From: Hydractinia symbiolongicarpus
Taxonomy: Eukaryota; Cnidaria; Hydrozoa; Anthoathecata; Hydractiniidae
Assembly (NCBI RefSeq): GCF_029227915.1
Contig: NC_079878.1
Span: 24,825,501 to 24,889,500, forward strand
Direction of reading: 5' to 3'
Length of the DNA stretch: 64,000 nucleotides
The notes beneath the pieces are model-generated. The model did not search any database and had not been told where the DNA came from. It saw only the letters and a program-made list of their open reading frames with translations. Positions 48,101 to 59,800 of this stretch are shown here, one piece after another (positions within the stretch are counted from its first letter, which is position 1; each line of letters begins with the position of its first letter). Both the position numbers and the translations under genes were made by a program.

Positions 48101-50189
48101 CGACTACGACAATAACGCAAGCGGGATTATTTCTACGGATTTTTCTTCAAAATCTTCCAAAAACTACAGAGCATATGAACAGGCGAAGCAGTTGGGTGCG
48201 CAGTCTATCGGAAGTGGACATTATGTGTTGGGTGATATGCAGAGCATCGAAGTCCACACAGCCGGTGAACAGGAAGGCGAGCAAAATGTTGGCCTCGAGC
48301 ATGGTCTTGGCTTGCTGTCATCTGTCGCGCGTAAAGGCGATTCAACTGATGTACAAGTGGATGGTATTGTAAATATTCCGGATAGCCAACTGAGTGGAAG
48401 CAACCTGGATCAGGTTGTCGAGGTACTTATTCGTTCAAACAGCGAGACAGATAAAACTGGCAACCAACTCAACAGTGGAAATCAATCGCGTATCATACTT
48501 GATCCCAATACACAATCCATTACAGATGCAGATGGTCAGGAAATACCTATCGACACCAACACAGCTGCCGGGCTGGCGAATATCTTACAGAATCCCGACG
48601 TCCTTGCTGCTATTAACAACGCTGCTTCCACTAATAAATTCATTGTGATTGGACCCGTGAGTATGTTTGACGGCTCCAACGCTCAATCGAGTGGGAGCGC
48701 CACCTTGTCCACCACTGACAGCACTATTGGAGCAGAGGCTAACACCACGTTTACGCAAGAACAACTAGCTCAAATCCTTGCACAGCAAGAACAAAACGCT
48801 ACAGCTAATCAGGTTTCGTCGCAAACTGTGAACGATTCCATATCGGCTACCACTGCACTTGCTGCCATGGAGAATTACCTTCAAGGAGAACAGCCGTCAA
48901 GTTCGTTAAGTAAAACTGAACAAGTGGTTAACAACATTATGGGGTCTATACAGCCGGACGGTAAAAGTGGTCCCAGTGCTGTGGTACAATCAGCCCAAGC
49001 TGCTATTTCACGTGCTTCAAATCTCACCATTTCTATGCCGCCAATGTCTCAAAACACGTTGACGATTTCTCCAGCAAATTTAGCAATAAATGCTGATTCG
49101 ACACAACGTATAAAGTCGCTGACGTTAACAACGAACATCTCGTCATCATCCGAAGTAAGTAGTTCAGTGGATAATGTTGCGCTACACGAAGCTCAACACA
49201 TTGAAGTCTCGGAAAATATGGAGGTGCAACAGCAGATGGAAGCAGAAAGCACAACACAGCCTGTCGAATTTAACCTTGTGCAGCCTGAAGACGTGATTGA
49301 CAACGCAACTGATGGAGTTGCAGACAGCACAGGTATGGTGGGAGACCCCGAAAATGAAGCATCAAGCAGCGGAGAACCAATCCTAATGCTTAGTACCGAT
49401 GAGAATGGCCAACCACAGATTATCGTAAGGATGCCAGATGGTTCCGAAACAATTATGTCAGATCCAGCCTTAGCGGAAAGCTTAATACAGGTACCTACTA
49501 TCACCAATGCAGAAATCGAAGGAGTGAGTGTAAACAACGAGGCTGAACCAGTTCAGAGTATATCAATTGATCAGATGACTGGTGCAATGCAACTACAATT
49601 ACCGGATCAAGGCATTCCACAACCAATGGAGCTTCCTACTCAAAGTACCATGGAGCAGCAGTTCACTGTATCACAAAGTACGGAAGCATCTGAACAAAAC
49701 ATGGCTGAGGAACAGCAACTTCCTGATCAAAGTCTAGACTCAGTGCCTACTTTACCGAGCGATAATGTCGATTCGAGTGAAAACGTTGAACTGGTAACTC
49801 ACACGCAACAAGATGTAATTACGGAGTCGAGTGACAACAGCAACACGCAAACACCCGACAGTAGTTCCCAGTCTTTTCAAAGAGTCGTTGCCGAAAGTCA
49901 TATCGATTCAAGACAGGGCGTGTTCGTTATGGAACATGTGTCGGGCTCCGATCAACCTGCTCAAAGCGATTTTGCAGAACAAAGTAACATTGACTTTACT
50001 GAACAAGAGAACACAGAATTCACGGTAGACAGTAGTAGTAACAACGATAATGCGACAGTAGATGTTTCCGGTAACAGTTATTTGCAACTAGATGATATTA
50101 GTCAAAGTACGAACGCTGAAGAGCAGGTTATAAACGCAAGTCAACCTGACGGTGAAACTGTAACTTCGACAGATCATTCTGAAACTTAA
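45167..50189 (+). CDS. C2H2 zinc-finger protein, 1148 aa, seven coding exons; likely transcription regulator
   Basis: Exons 45167-45350, 45687-45895, 45978-46064, 46423-46629, 46884-47034, 47188-47574 and 47968-50189 join in phase with GT/AG borders. The N-terminal 130 residues are Lys-rich with nuclear-localisation-like runs (AARKRK, KREKKK). Residues about 150-260 are highly acidic (EEEEVEHFDEDEAAEEDD). The finger block at 275-435 starts with a C2HC-type finger (C275, C278, H290, C294) split by intron 5, then five C2H2 fingers; the last three are joined by Kruppel-type HSGEKPY and HTGEKPY linkers. Introns 5 and 6 interrupt the finger block. The remaining 700 residues lie in one exon and are rich in Ser, Gln, Thr and Asn with acidic patches, typical of a disordered activation region. 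DNA binding in the nucleus is inferred. I do not recognise a specific orthologue. A TTTCTTATAG acceptor just upstream of the ATG suggests an earlier 5' UTR exon. Confidence 0.9.
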
Positions 50190-51943
50190 TTTTGCATAGT
50201 GCTTTCGTCTTGTCCTGAAAGACAGATTTTTCAGAGAAAAAGCTCTTTTTTACGAATTCTTTATAAGAAAAAGTGGATGAAGTAATTTTTGCTCTTTAAA
50301 CTTTAATTGAGTGAATTTTCGTACAAAAAGGTTTGCGGATAGAAGCCCTTGAAACTTTTTTCTAATAAGTTACCTGTTCCCGAAAGTTTTAGGTACGTTT
50401 CGACATTTTTACGGTTATATTATAGGTTTTGCCGTGTTAATAGTGTACAAAAGCTTTAATTATTCAATCAGACGTAATGTTATAAATATTGTTGGAAGAA
50501 AAAGAAATCGTAGTAAAATCGAGCGTCCGTTATCCGACCTCGTTACCAGGGATTTGTTTCCTAAAAGAGAGTCGGAACAAACCTTTCCATGTGGATGGTT
50601 TTTTCTTTAGTGATTCTCGCTTCTTTCCTTGGGTGAAAACCGTCGTTAGAAATTATTGGCCGCTCGATTTTCTACGTGTTTTATCTTATTATGGTGCGCG
50701 AAGTACATATGCGAAAAAAACGTGTTTTTATTATTGTTTAGCTTGAATTTGTCAGACCTTGGTAGGTAACGAAGAGTTGAATCTCTTGTTTCATTTTTGA
50801 CATTTAGCGATCTATCAGAAAAAGTCAAACGGATCGAATTAGGGTTTAAAATATCGTTGGTCATAGCCTTGCCAATGGTGCTTTTGAGCTTTTTTTCTCA
50901 GACACCTGCAGTGAAATTTGTTTAAAAATTGTCTGTTCAAATGTTTTACGAAGGAAAGCAGTTGACGATATCAGGTGGCATTCATCAAACAAGAGTGAAA
51001 CTTTTCTCAGCCAGATATCCTCTAAAGTGAACAGACGGCAGCGTTCGTTCGTTCCCGGCTCCGTAAAAAATTAAAGAGACAGCAGGTGGTGGAAACCAGG
51101 CTGTGGTCCCGCGTGAACGTTTAACTGATCGTTTATAAAGCGGACATTTTTACATTTTAACAGCTATTAGAAAAGTTTATAAATTACATGTGTGGGTCGA
51201 GTTTGGATCAAACGTGGTCAAAGATTTTCGTCGAGAGTATTATGTTAAATTAATGCAATCGCAAAGCTAAACAAATAGAACAGCTTATATGTATTGCTTT
51301 TTTGCGCGCAAAATCTGTTATAATAGGACAATATTATTTTCAAGGTAAACGGAGCACAATGACTAGAATATGTATAGAAATATTATTTAGTTTTTAATAA
51401 CACCAAAACAAAAAAAAGTGCACTGTTGCACACTTTACATAAATAAGAACCTTGTTTGTATGAAAAGGCATGGTTTCTAAAAGTAAAACTAAGAAGAAAA
51501 ATTCACGGATACTTCAACCTCGTCCCCAAGGAGTCTTGCGTTTTTGACATTAAACCCTGCAGCGAAAACACTTGTTAGCCTTCAATTAATCGCTAGCGGG
51601 AGTGCAAAGCCTTCCTTAAACCCTTAGTCGATATGATTGCTGAAAAACGGTCTATTCCGGTATCTTTAGCAACGAATGTCATACGAACAAAGATATGTTT
51701 CTTTTTAGTCATTTGTGTTTTATATTGTAAATTCTAGGTTGGTTTATGTTAATAAATTTGACTTTCATCTGAAAAAAAAGCGGTTTTGACATGAGGCAAC
51801 AAAACCTGGGGACGAACATGTAAATGCTATTGAGAATTGTTGACCAAAAAAGACTCTGCCAACACAATAAAACTCTTCCTCCATAATAAAAAAAGCTTAA
51901 AGAACGTTCTTTTTTTAAGTGGACACAAAACGCGATGAAAATA
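50190..51943. other. zinc-finger gene 3' UTR and spacer
   Basis: AT-rich sequence after the stop. AATAAA at 51751 is one possible 3' end. A foldback of the CAACC-CGT-CCC family spans 51514-51820 (listed). No gene seen. Confidence 0.5.
51514..51820. repeat. foldback element of the CAACCTCGT-CCC family, larger copy
   Basis: CAACCTCGTCCCCAAGG (51514-51530) faces CCTGGGGACGAACATG (51805-51820) in inverted orientation, with about 275 bases between. The termini resemble those at 2705-2802 with C for T changes. The interior is non-coding. Confidence 0.45.
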
Positions 51944-53039
51944 CAGTCCGAGTACTTGCTTTCTCGAAATTTTACTAATCTCGAACTTTTTTCCCGGTCC
52001 CTTGAACTTTTTAAGCAAATCTAGGCTAAAACACGCTTGTTATCTCGAACTCTGTTATTTCAAACTTTTACAATATCTCAAACCAATCATTTGGTCCCCT
52101 TGAACAATTTTTAGTTAGTTTTCTAGAGCTTTCGTTCGAATTTTTGCAAAATAATCGAAAAAATAACGTTCCATTTCAAAAGTTCGAAATGTCGAATTTA
52201 GGAGAAGGTTTATTTCGATATTTTTTGTTCAATCAAAAAGGCAGCCAAAAAAAGCTAGCTGTAAAAATCTTAGCTGCAAAATGTCAGGCTTTAGCTAAAG
52301 GACTTGGGAAAAAAGAAAGTATGGGGTGCCAAAGAACGCTGTTTAAACTTGGGTTAAAAACAAGGAAAAGCTTCTCTCGACAATTCGAACAAGCGAAAAA
52401 AATAAGAAAAAGCAACTATGCCGATGTAGATAATGTTTTATTTAGGTTGTTCTTGTCTTAACGAAGTAAAAGTATACCCATCGACGGGACAGTCATAAAA
52501 AAAAGAGCAATGAAGCATGCAAAAGAGTTGGACGTGACAGACTTTGAATTTCAGATGGATGGCTTGGACGCTGGAAAAAGGGTGAGACTTACACATTCAT
52601 ATTTAGTATATATTTTATATTCAACAATTTAACGAGTGTTGTTCGAGCTAATGCATTTTTTGATCCCAGTGAAGTCAAAAGCTCATTGGATATCCTAGAA
52701 AACGTTTGTGTCATCATTGCAAGTGTGGATGTCATGCGTCACCTTTTCTTTTCTACACAGCGCTTCGAATGTTTGTGTGTAAAAGGAAAATTAGATGCCA
52801 AAAAACAGACTAATATTTTAGATTTCTTTTGAAAAAAAAAATGTAAACAGGGATTATTAAAAAAACACCATGTATCTAATTTTCTACGACTGCGATAAAT
52901 GTGAATGCTTCAAATACACTTCCTTTTCCCTGTTTTATGCCGAGAAAAAACTCTTTGGGCTATAAATAACGTGACCATATAAATTGGTTTTCCTTTTTTT
53001 ACCCAGTCTCTTGCAATTTCGAGTTACGAGCGTCGACTG
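51944..53039 (+). mobile_element. internally deleted Tigger/pogo-type DNA transposon with CENP-B-like transposase remnant
   Basis: The element is bounded by TA dinucleotides (51942-51943 and 53040-53041). The left end CAGTCCGAGTACTTGCTTTC plus TCGAAATT matches the inverse of the right end, TTTCGAGTTACGAGCGTCGACTG. Inside, after a decayed N-terminal helix-turn-helix, the + strand reads KSNYADVDNVLFRLF, a stop and frameshift, then SIPIDGTVIKKRAMKHAKEL and FEFQMDGLDAGKR: the HTH_CENPB/Tc5-type DNA-binding domain found in Tigger and pogo transposases. The DDE catalytic region is missing except possibly a C-terminal scrap near 52630-52790. It cannot make an active enzyme. Confidence 0.8.
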
Positions 53040-53814
53040 TATGTTCAATTTGTTTGGCGCCTGCTATGTTGTTTTAAGACGGGTTTTCTCGATAACAAAA
53101 TTTTTTTAGGTGGACATCTAGTTTAATTTGTTTGTTGCCGAATGATCCTCTCCGGCGTGTAAACATGGTGTGATCCAATATGATATGCTAATAAGAAACG
53201 AAATTTTAACGAAATAAATGCACTTCATGGACGCACTGAAAGCATGGTTCGAGATTATTCAGTTGCCGTGATTTTCGCAAGGAGTCAAACCACCATTGAT
53301 CTTAAATTGTCAAGGGCGCCTTTTTGGTTAATTTTGATGACAACAATTTTAAAAAGATTCTGCGTAGAGCCGGTTGTGCTAACTAAATTTATTACTTGCA
53401 GAGTAAAAAAACGACGACGTTGTGGAAAGTGAAGATAAACCAGGATATGCTCGCATATCGTATCACAGGCGGCATATTAATTCTAACGAATAATAAAAAT
53501 ATGTTATTACATTACATTTGAGTTTCGGATGCTAAACATAGGAAGATCGCCCATTAAAAATGAAAAAAAAAATGAAAAAACGAACAGCAGTGGAACATTT
53601 TGACGGAAAAATGGGATATTTTTTCAAACAAATCTTTACCGACAACATTATGAATCGCGGTTTGTGATTGGTTCAAATGACGAACTATTATTTTAATCGC
53701 TGTCAGCCATATTGAATTATGTGAAATCATCAGACACTGGGTTTGATAATGGATGATGATAATGGATGAGCAACGAATCCAATATTAACTTAGGAATATT
53801 TTTACGCTACAGAT
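53040..53814. other. upstream region of Dishevelled
   Basis: AT-rich sequence between the Tigger element and the Dvl start codon, holding the 5' UTR and presumably the promoter. A short direct repeat AATGGATGATGATAATGGATGA occurs at 53745-53768. No TATA box can be called. Confidence 0.4.
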
Positions 53815-56800
53815 ATGGCATCTTCTTCTGAGGAAACTAAGATTATTTATCATGTGGATGACGAAGAAACACCATATCTAGTAAAAATTCCAAAGCCACC
53901 AGCTCAAGTAACACTAGGAGACTTTAAAAATGTTATCAACCGACCAAACTATAAATTTTTCTTTAAATCCATGGACGATGATTTTGGGTGAGTTGTTTTA
54001 CGACTCTACGTATTAATATAATATACTCATTGTGTACTATAATTCATAACATTTTCTTGTTTAACCTATAACAAGCTCAACTGTTGCCATGTCTCATTTG
54101 TTTTGTATGATAACATTTGTTTTGTCTCCACAAATTCTAGAATACTAGACCTATTAGACCTATGAGCTGGCTAGATATTTTACTACCTAAGCTACTTTTT
54201 GCTCCTATGCCAGGGCATTCTCCTGATCAGATTGTCAAATGGTACCACATTCAGTTGAGCGAAAAAAGACTTTTTATGGTTAAACATGCTAGTGATTAAC
54301 CACAAAAAGAAGAGACTTTAATTAGCTAAGGACTACAAATATCAGATATCAACGGTGATTTATTAAGGCTTCTAGTGTTCCTTATTTCTAAGTGCGTCTT
54401 TAAACTCAGAGTAGTGTTATTAAATTATACAGCAAGCATAGCTATAGATAAATTCATGCCCAACAACATTTGTTAACTTTTCAGCTGTGAGCTTTTAAGG
54501 CTTTTACATTGTGTGTTAGGATAAAAAACGTCAGCTGTTGCCTAAGAGGTGTCTTTACCTTCTCACGGAAACATTGTTAGGGTTTTCAACCATTTAGATA
54601 GTTAATTTATTTGTATCTATTTAAGTTCTAACAATACATTTGTGTACATATATGAACTGAAATAAGCCTCCCTTCATCTAGGGTCCATATCTTTTTCTCG
54701 GGTAATAATACTTTTATATAATTTAATGCTCGACATCTTTTAAGCACTTCCCTCAAAGTTTGTGCCAACATGCTTAATAATTTACTTATTTGAGCTTATT
54801 TGAGAATCTTTTTGATGTATATAAAGAAAAATGCATTTTTCGTATTATACGTATAAAACATATTGTTTTATAAGTTTAAAAATTTTAAAAAATTAAATTT
54901 TGAAATTTTTTCTCTATTTTTATCATTTGTTTATCAGGGAAGTTTTGAGGCCAATTCAAATTACAGTATTTAGGCAATAAATTCTTATGCCTGGAGTTTT
55001 ATGGACTATTGTAAGCATACAAATAAAACAAGTGACAAAAGATTGGTCATTTTTTTTTCTAATAACAACCGCAGAAAATGCTTTGGAACAACATTGAAAA
55101 ATGCTGTGGACCAAATTTGCCCACTATTTCATTGTATGGTTGAATCAGTGTATAAAATTGAAAGTTGCGGTGATAATGTAGAAAATAAAAGTTGCTGAAA
55201 TTAAATGAATGTAAAAATTTTTGCATACTTTAAAACCCATATTCCACTTTTCAAATAGTTTTTCTTTGAATTAAGTTTATGTTTTTATCCAACACGATTG
55301 TTGAAAAATTGTTGTAATTTACAACTGAGCAAAAAAAAACATAAAATTTTAGTTTGAAATGATTATTCTAATCTATGTTTTTTTTTTATACAGTTTGTTT
55401 TTATTATATGCATATTTTATGCACACTGTATGGTGCAAAAAGTATTTTTTGTCACAATCACAATCACTGTCTGTGGTGCCATGTGTGATTATGAACTGTT
55501 ATAACTGTGTACCTTAGAACTTGTGTTAAAAACTTTAATTCAATTAAATCTACTTATAATTTTTTTAATTTCTGTGTTTTGCTTCTTAGCTTTCCTTTAA
55601 GGAAATAAACATTTTTTAAATAATGTATATGTATTTAAACTGATTTGGATAGAAAAAAATTTGTAAATAAATAAAAAAACAACAAACATTGTCTCCTTTC
55701 AGTTTTAGAGTTATGTTTGTTTTCTTTTTGTGAAAGTGGCCTTAATTGTGTGTATAAATAAAACTGAATACAACATACTTTGTGAAAACTATTTTGATGT
55801 AAACCTGAATTCAAACTGTCATACTTCATTGGACAGGAGTTAATAAGGAGACCTACAATGAGAATAAATGAAACTATAAAAAATCTTACAAAATGTATCT
55901 ATACTTTATTTTACTTTTATTTGTATTTCAACATACTTACAAAAGTTTTGCGTGCAGTCTTGATCATTAAAAGTTACCCTACACAAATTACACTATTTAA
56001 ATCTCTGTAAGCACTAAAAGAATGAATTTAATGGTGATTAAAATAATTTTTTTCTTACAAAAAACAGGCACTGCTCTGAAATATTATGTTCCTGTATTCT
56101 TAATAATTTACAGTTTGCAGGAGCTAACATAAACTAAGAAATAACCCAACAAACAAGGCAAGGCCCAAAGTTGATGACAATTCATAACAGTCTTTGATGG
56201 AAAGTTAAATTAAGCTTTTGATTTAATGAACTTATAAATTCTTGTGTATATAAAAATGTTTTATTAGTATTTTTGTAAGACTTATTTAAACATCTTTTTC
56301 CTAACCTTGAGGACAGAGTCTCAACATGTAAGACATCATAAGTTAACCTCATGTATGTTACTATGTATTCTGGTGTATTTTTTAAAACGAAAATAATGTT
56401 GTTGTGCATGTTTTAAAAATACTAGTAATTTAAACTACTGGTTGGTGGCCCAATTCATGGATTCACCTGTCCTTTTTATAATAAATTGCATGCGTTTCAC
56501 TACTTGTGGTATCATTTAGCATGACAGGCAGACATATGCTGCTATTGTAATATAGATAAAATAAAATAACTAAAAATTATTTATATAGAACGGAACTGGT
56601 TTTTACTTACTGTCATGTAAACAAGTATTTCTTAAAAAACATTAAAGTGATCCCATTTTTCTTTTACATTTTATTTTATTCTTTCGTATAAGACATTGAT
56701 ATAGTTTTTTAAGTTATTGTCTGATGATCACTGAGCGTGAAACTTAGAGTTATGTACATATTTTAATTTTTATTTTGTAAATAAAAGAATAAATATTACC

Positions 56801-59800
56801 TCTACACTTTTTCGTATCAAACACTCAACAGATTTTCTTTTCAAGATATATATAATTTAGATTTTAAAATCCAAAGTGGCAACATTTTTGCTTAATAAAT
56901 CTGATTTTTGTAAAACAAATCTAGTCAGAATTTATACCATATGTCACTGCTAATCATTACAGTTCGTTTGTGTAGATGTATAAAATGGACATAATATTCT
57001 CTGTTTAGAGTGGTGAAAGAAGAAATTATTGAAGATGATGCACTACTACCATGTTTTAATGGCCGTGTTGTTTCATGGGTAAGTTGAGAATTTAGTACAT
57101 GAAAGAGACAGTATCGAGAGCTACAAAAAAACAACATAATTTGCAAGCACTTCAGAAAGTCTTTGTGGTTTAAATGGTGCATTGTGCTAAAGAGAAAAAA
57201 AAATTCATTTAATATATAATGGAAACTTATTGTGAGATATCCTCACCTTTTTTACATGGGAATTAACTTGAATCAGATTGAATCATCTGATTATTCCTTT
57301 AACCCAATTATGTGTTACATTATTTTTTACTTTAAATGTGAAATAATTCAAAGAAGGGTAATTGCTCTCTTACACACTTTCATAAAAATTCAATTAAAGA
57401 AGAAAAAACTCATTTGGGCTATTGTTAAGTGTGTGTATTGGTTATTGTAAGAAAGCCCCTTGCAATTAGAGACACAAAAAAGCAATTAAAACTTCAAATC
57501 TGACCTGTATATTGACTAATCTCTTTTATAGATCTGAAAAAAGACTTAGATGATTTGTTTATTAGAACAAAAAACACTTTCTTGAAATTTTAATCCTAAT
57601 CCATTTATATGTTTGAAGTGGTTTTATAGGATTTGTAAACATGGATTTTTTTGATTTTTTAACATTTTCACAGGCTCTGCCCCATAAATTGTTTGTTAAT
57701 ATGTTATTGCTTACATTTTCGTAAGAATTAATTCTTAGAAAAATATGAGGGTTAAAATTGCCAATTTCTTTTAGAATTTTTAAGGCCTCTTTTTTTGTAA
57801 TAACTATTCAGAATTAGGGTGAAGGCAAGAAATATTAAGATAAAATAGACTTGCAAATGAAAATGCAAAGGAAACACCAAAGCTAAGTTACCTTTATTTT
57901 TAGTAAACTAGTTGGTTGATTTTAATGGGATTATCTTCCCTGTGTTTATAAAAACACATGCACTGTGACTTATCCACTTATTCACTAAATACAGCAATAT
58001 TGAATTCGCCAAAACAAGAGACTGTGTTTGGTAAGTTTCATTTTCCACTCAACACATCGACGTCTCAATTCTTTGATGACTGCAGGGCTTTAGAAATTAG
58101 GTACCTGCTCATAAGCAAGCACCCGGTGTGCATCTAAACTTTGTTTGACGAAAAAAAATGCACGTAAAAATCAACGCAGTCAATTTCATGATACTACTTG
58201 CAAAGTTTAACAACTGAATCAGATTTCTATTGTTCTCCTTTTTCTGTTGTCTTTTGTAAACCAAGTATGAAATCATTGAAATGTGTGTTATTCAAATGAG
58301 ATTGCAAGCAACAACATAGCTATCATGTTTAGATAGATTTTTTTCAATTGTATTTGCATTAAAAGGGGGGTTGTTACTTTCATATTATGGTTCATATTCT
58401 TTCACTTTTTATTTCTTAAAGTTACATACCACTATTCATATATTCCAATGTTCTTTTTATTACAAATAAAAACAACTGGCATATGCAGATGTGCGTTTAC
58501 CAGATCACAAAAGGACGTGTACCAAGATTTTGAACTTTTAAAGCCTTGAACTGTCATAGCCAGAATTGTCAGTTTCATTGGGGAAACAATGAGATCAAAG
58601 TAATTGATAATATGATGGTGTAATTAATTATTACTTTTTTTGGCATAATTTTTTCGATTTTTTTTTTTTTTTTTTTTACCTCTAAACAATATTATTTTGT
58701 CAGTTGCTGGCAAGTATAGCTCATATGGTTTACAAAAAGCGGGCATAGTAATATAAAATTTATCCTTCTGGAGGTAAAATGTACTACCATGTTTTCAGGA
58801 AATCTTATAATCAGTTTTTTGTATAATAAATATTGTAGCCCTTTCAAATTTTTGTCTGAACAGAAGAAATGGAATTTTAATTAATTTAAGAGTAAGTTAT
58901 AATTTCTAAAAAAGAAAATTAATCGAATAATTAAACAACTCAATGATTCTTGCTTTCCTGAATTTTGATTTTAAACGTTACTTTTTTGTGATTTTAAAGC
59001 TATTTACTTTTGTAAATAAAAAACATTTACCCTTTGCTATACTGGAGAATTCTAACTTAATACAAAGAATAATTTAAAATGCCCATGCTATACATGAGTT
59101 AATGAGTAGTTTGTATTATAAATTTGTCATTTTGTTTAAGTTCAACGTAATAATACATTTTGATTTTGATTTATGTTCGCAATTTTAGCCTCAACGGCTC
59201 GCCGTGTTTGTGTTTTCTAGAAAAGCCAAACTCTTTAGTAAATAAAATAAAGGGTATAGTTATTTTTCCTGCAAAGAATAATTTCATTCACTACGAAGTC
59301 TGAATTTTTGTTTCTTTCGTTTGTTTCGCAAGTCGACTTCTGGCTGAATAATAACAAAATGACTATTAATACGGACAAAACTGAAACAATCTTTTTCGGC
59401 AAACAACGCCAGTTAAAAAAAGTTGAGAACAAAACTATCAACTATATGGGTATTCCTTTGAAGAGGAGCGAAAAAGTTAAATATCTTGGGGTAACATTTG
59501 ATCAAAAAATGCAATGGGAAAGGCACATTAATGACATAAATAGAAAAATACTAATTAAATATTCTAAAATTAGAACCATTGCATCCTGTTTAACACCTCA
59601 CACAAAAAACCTTTTAATTAATGCACTTGTCATGCCATATTTCAACTACTGCTCCTCGGTATGGGCTTGTGCCATCCAAGGTAGATTGGGAAAACTAGAA
59701 AAACGATTAAAATGTGTCCGTACCTTTCTTGGGAAAGAGAGGGAATATTCAATGAATAATTTACTCATCAAAAACGATGCCATATTAGTTTTCAAAGCCA

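Noticed and set aside
50489-50746. 85-codon frame downstream of the zinc-finger gene
   Set aside because: Lies in the probable 3' UTR, shows no domain and includes a repeat end CCGACCTCGTTACCAGGG.
55001-55198. 65-codon frame in Dishevelled intron 1
   Set aside because: Does not resemble any Dvl segment; exons 1 and 2 join in phase without it.
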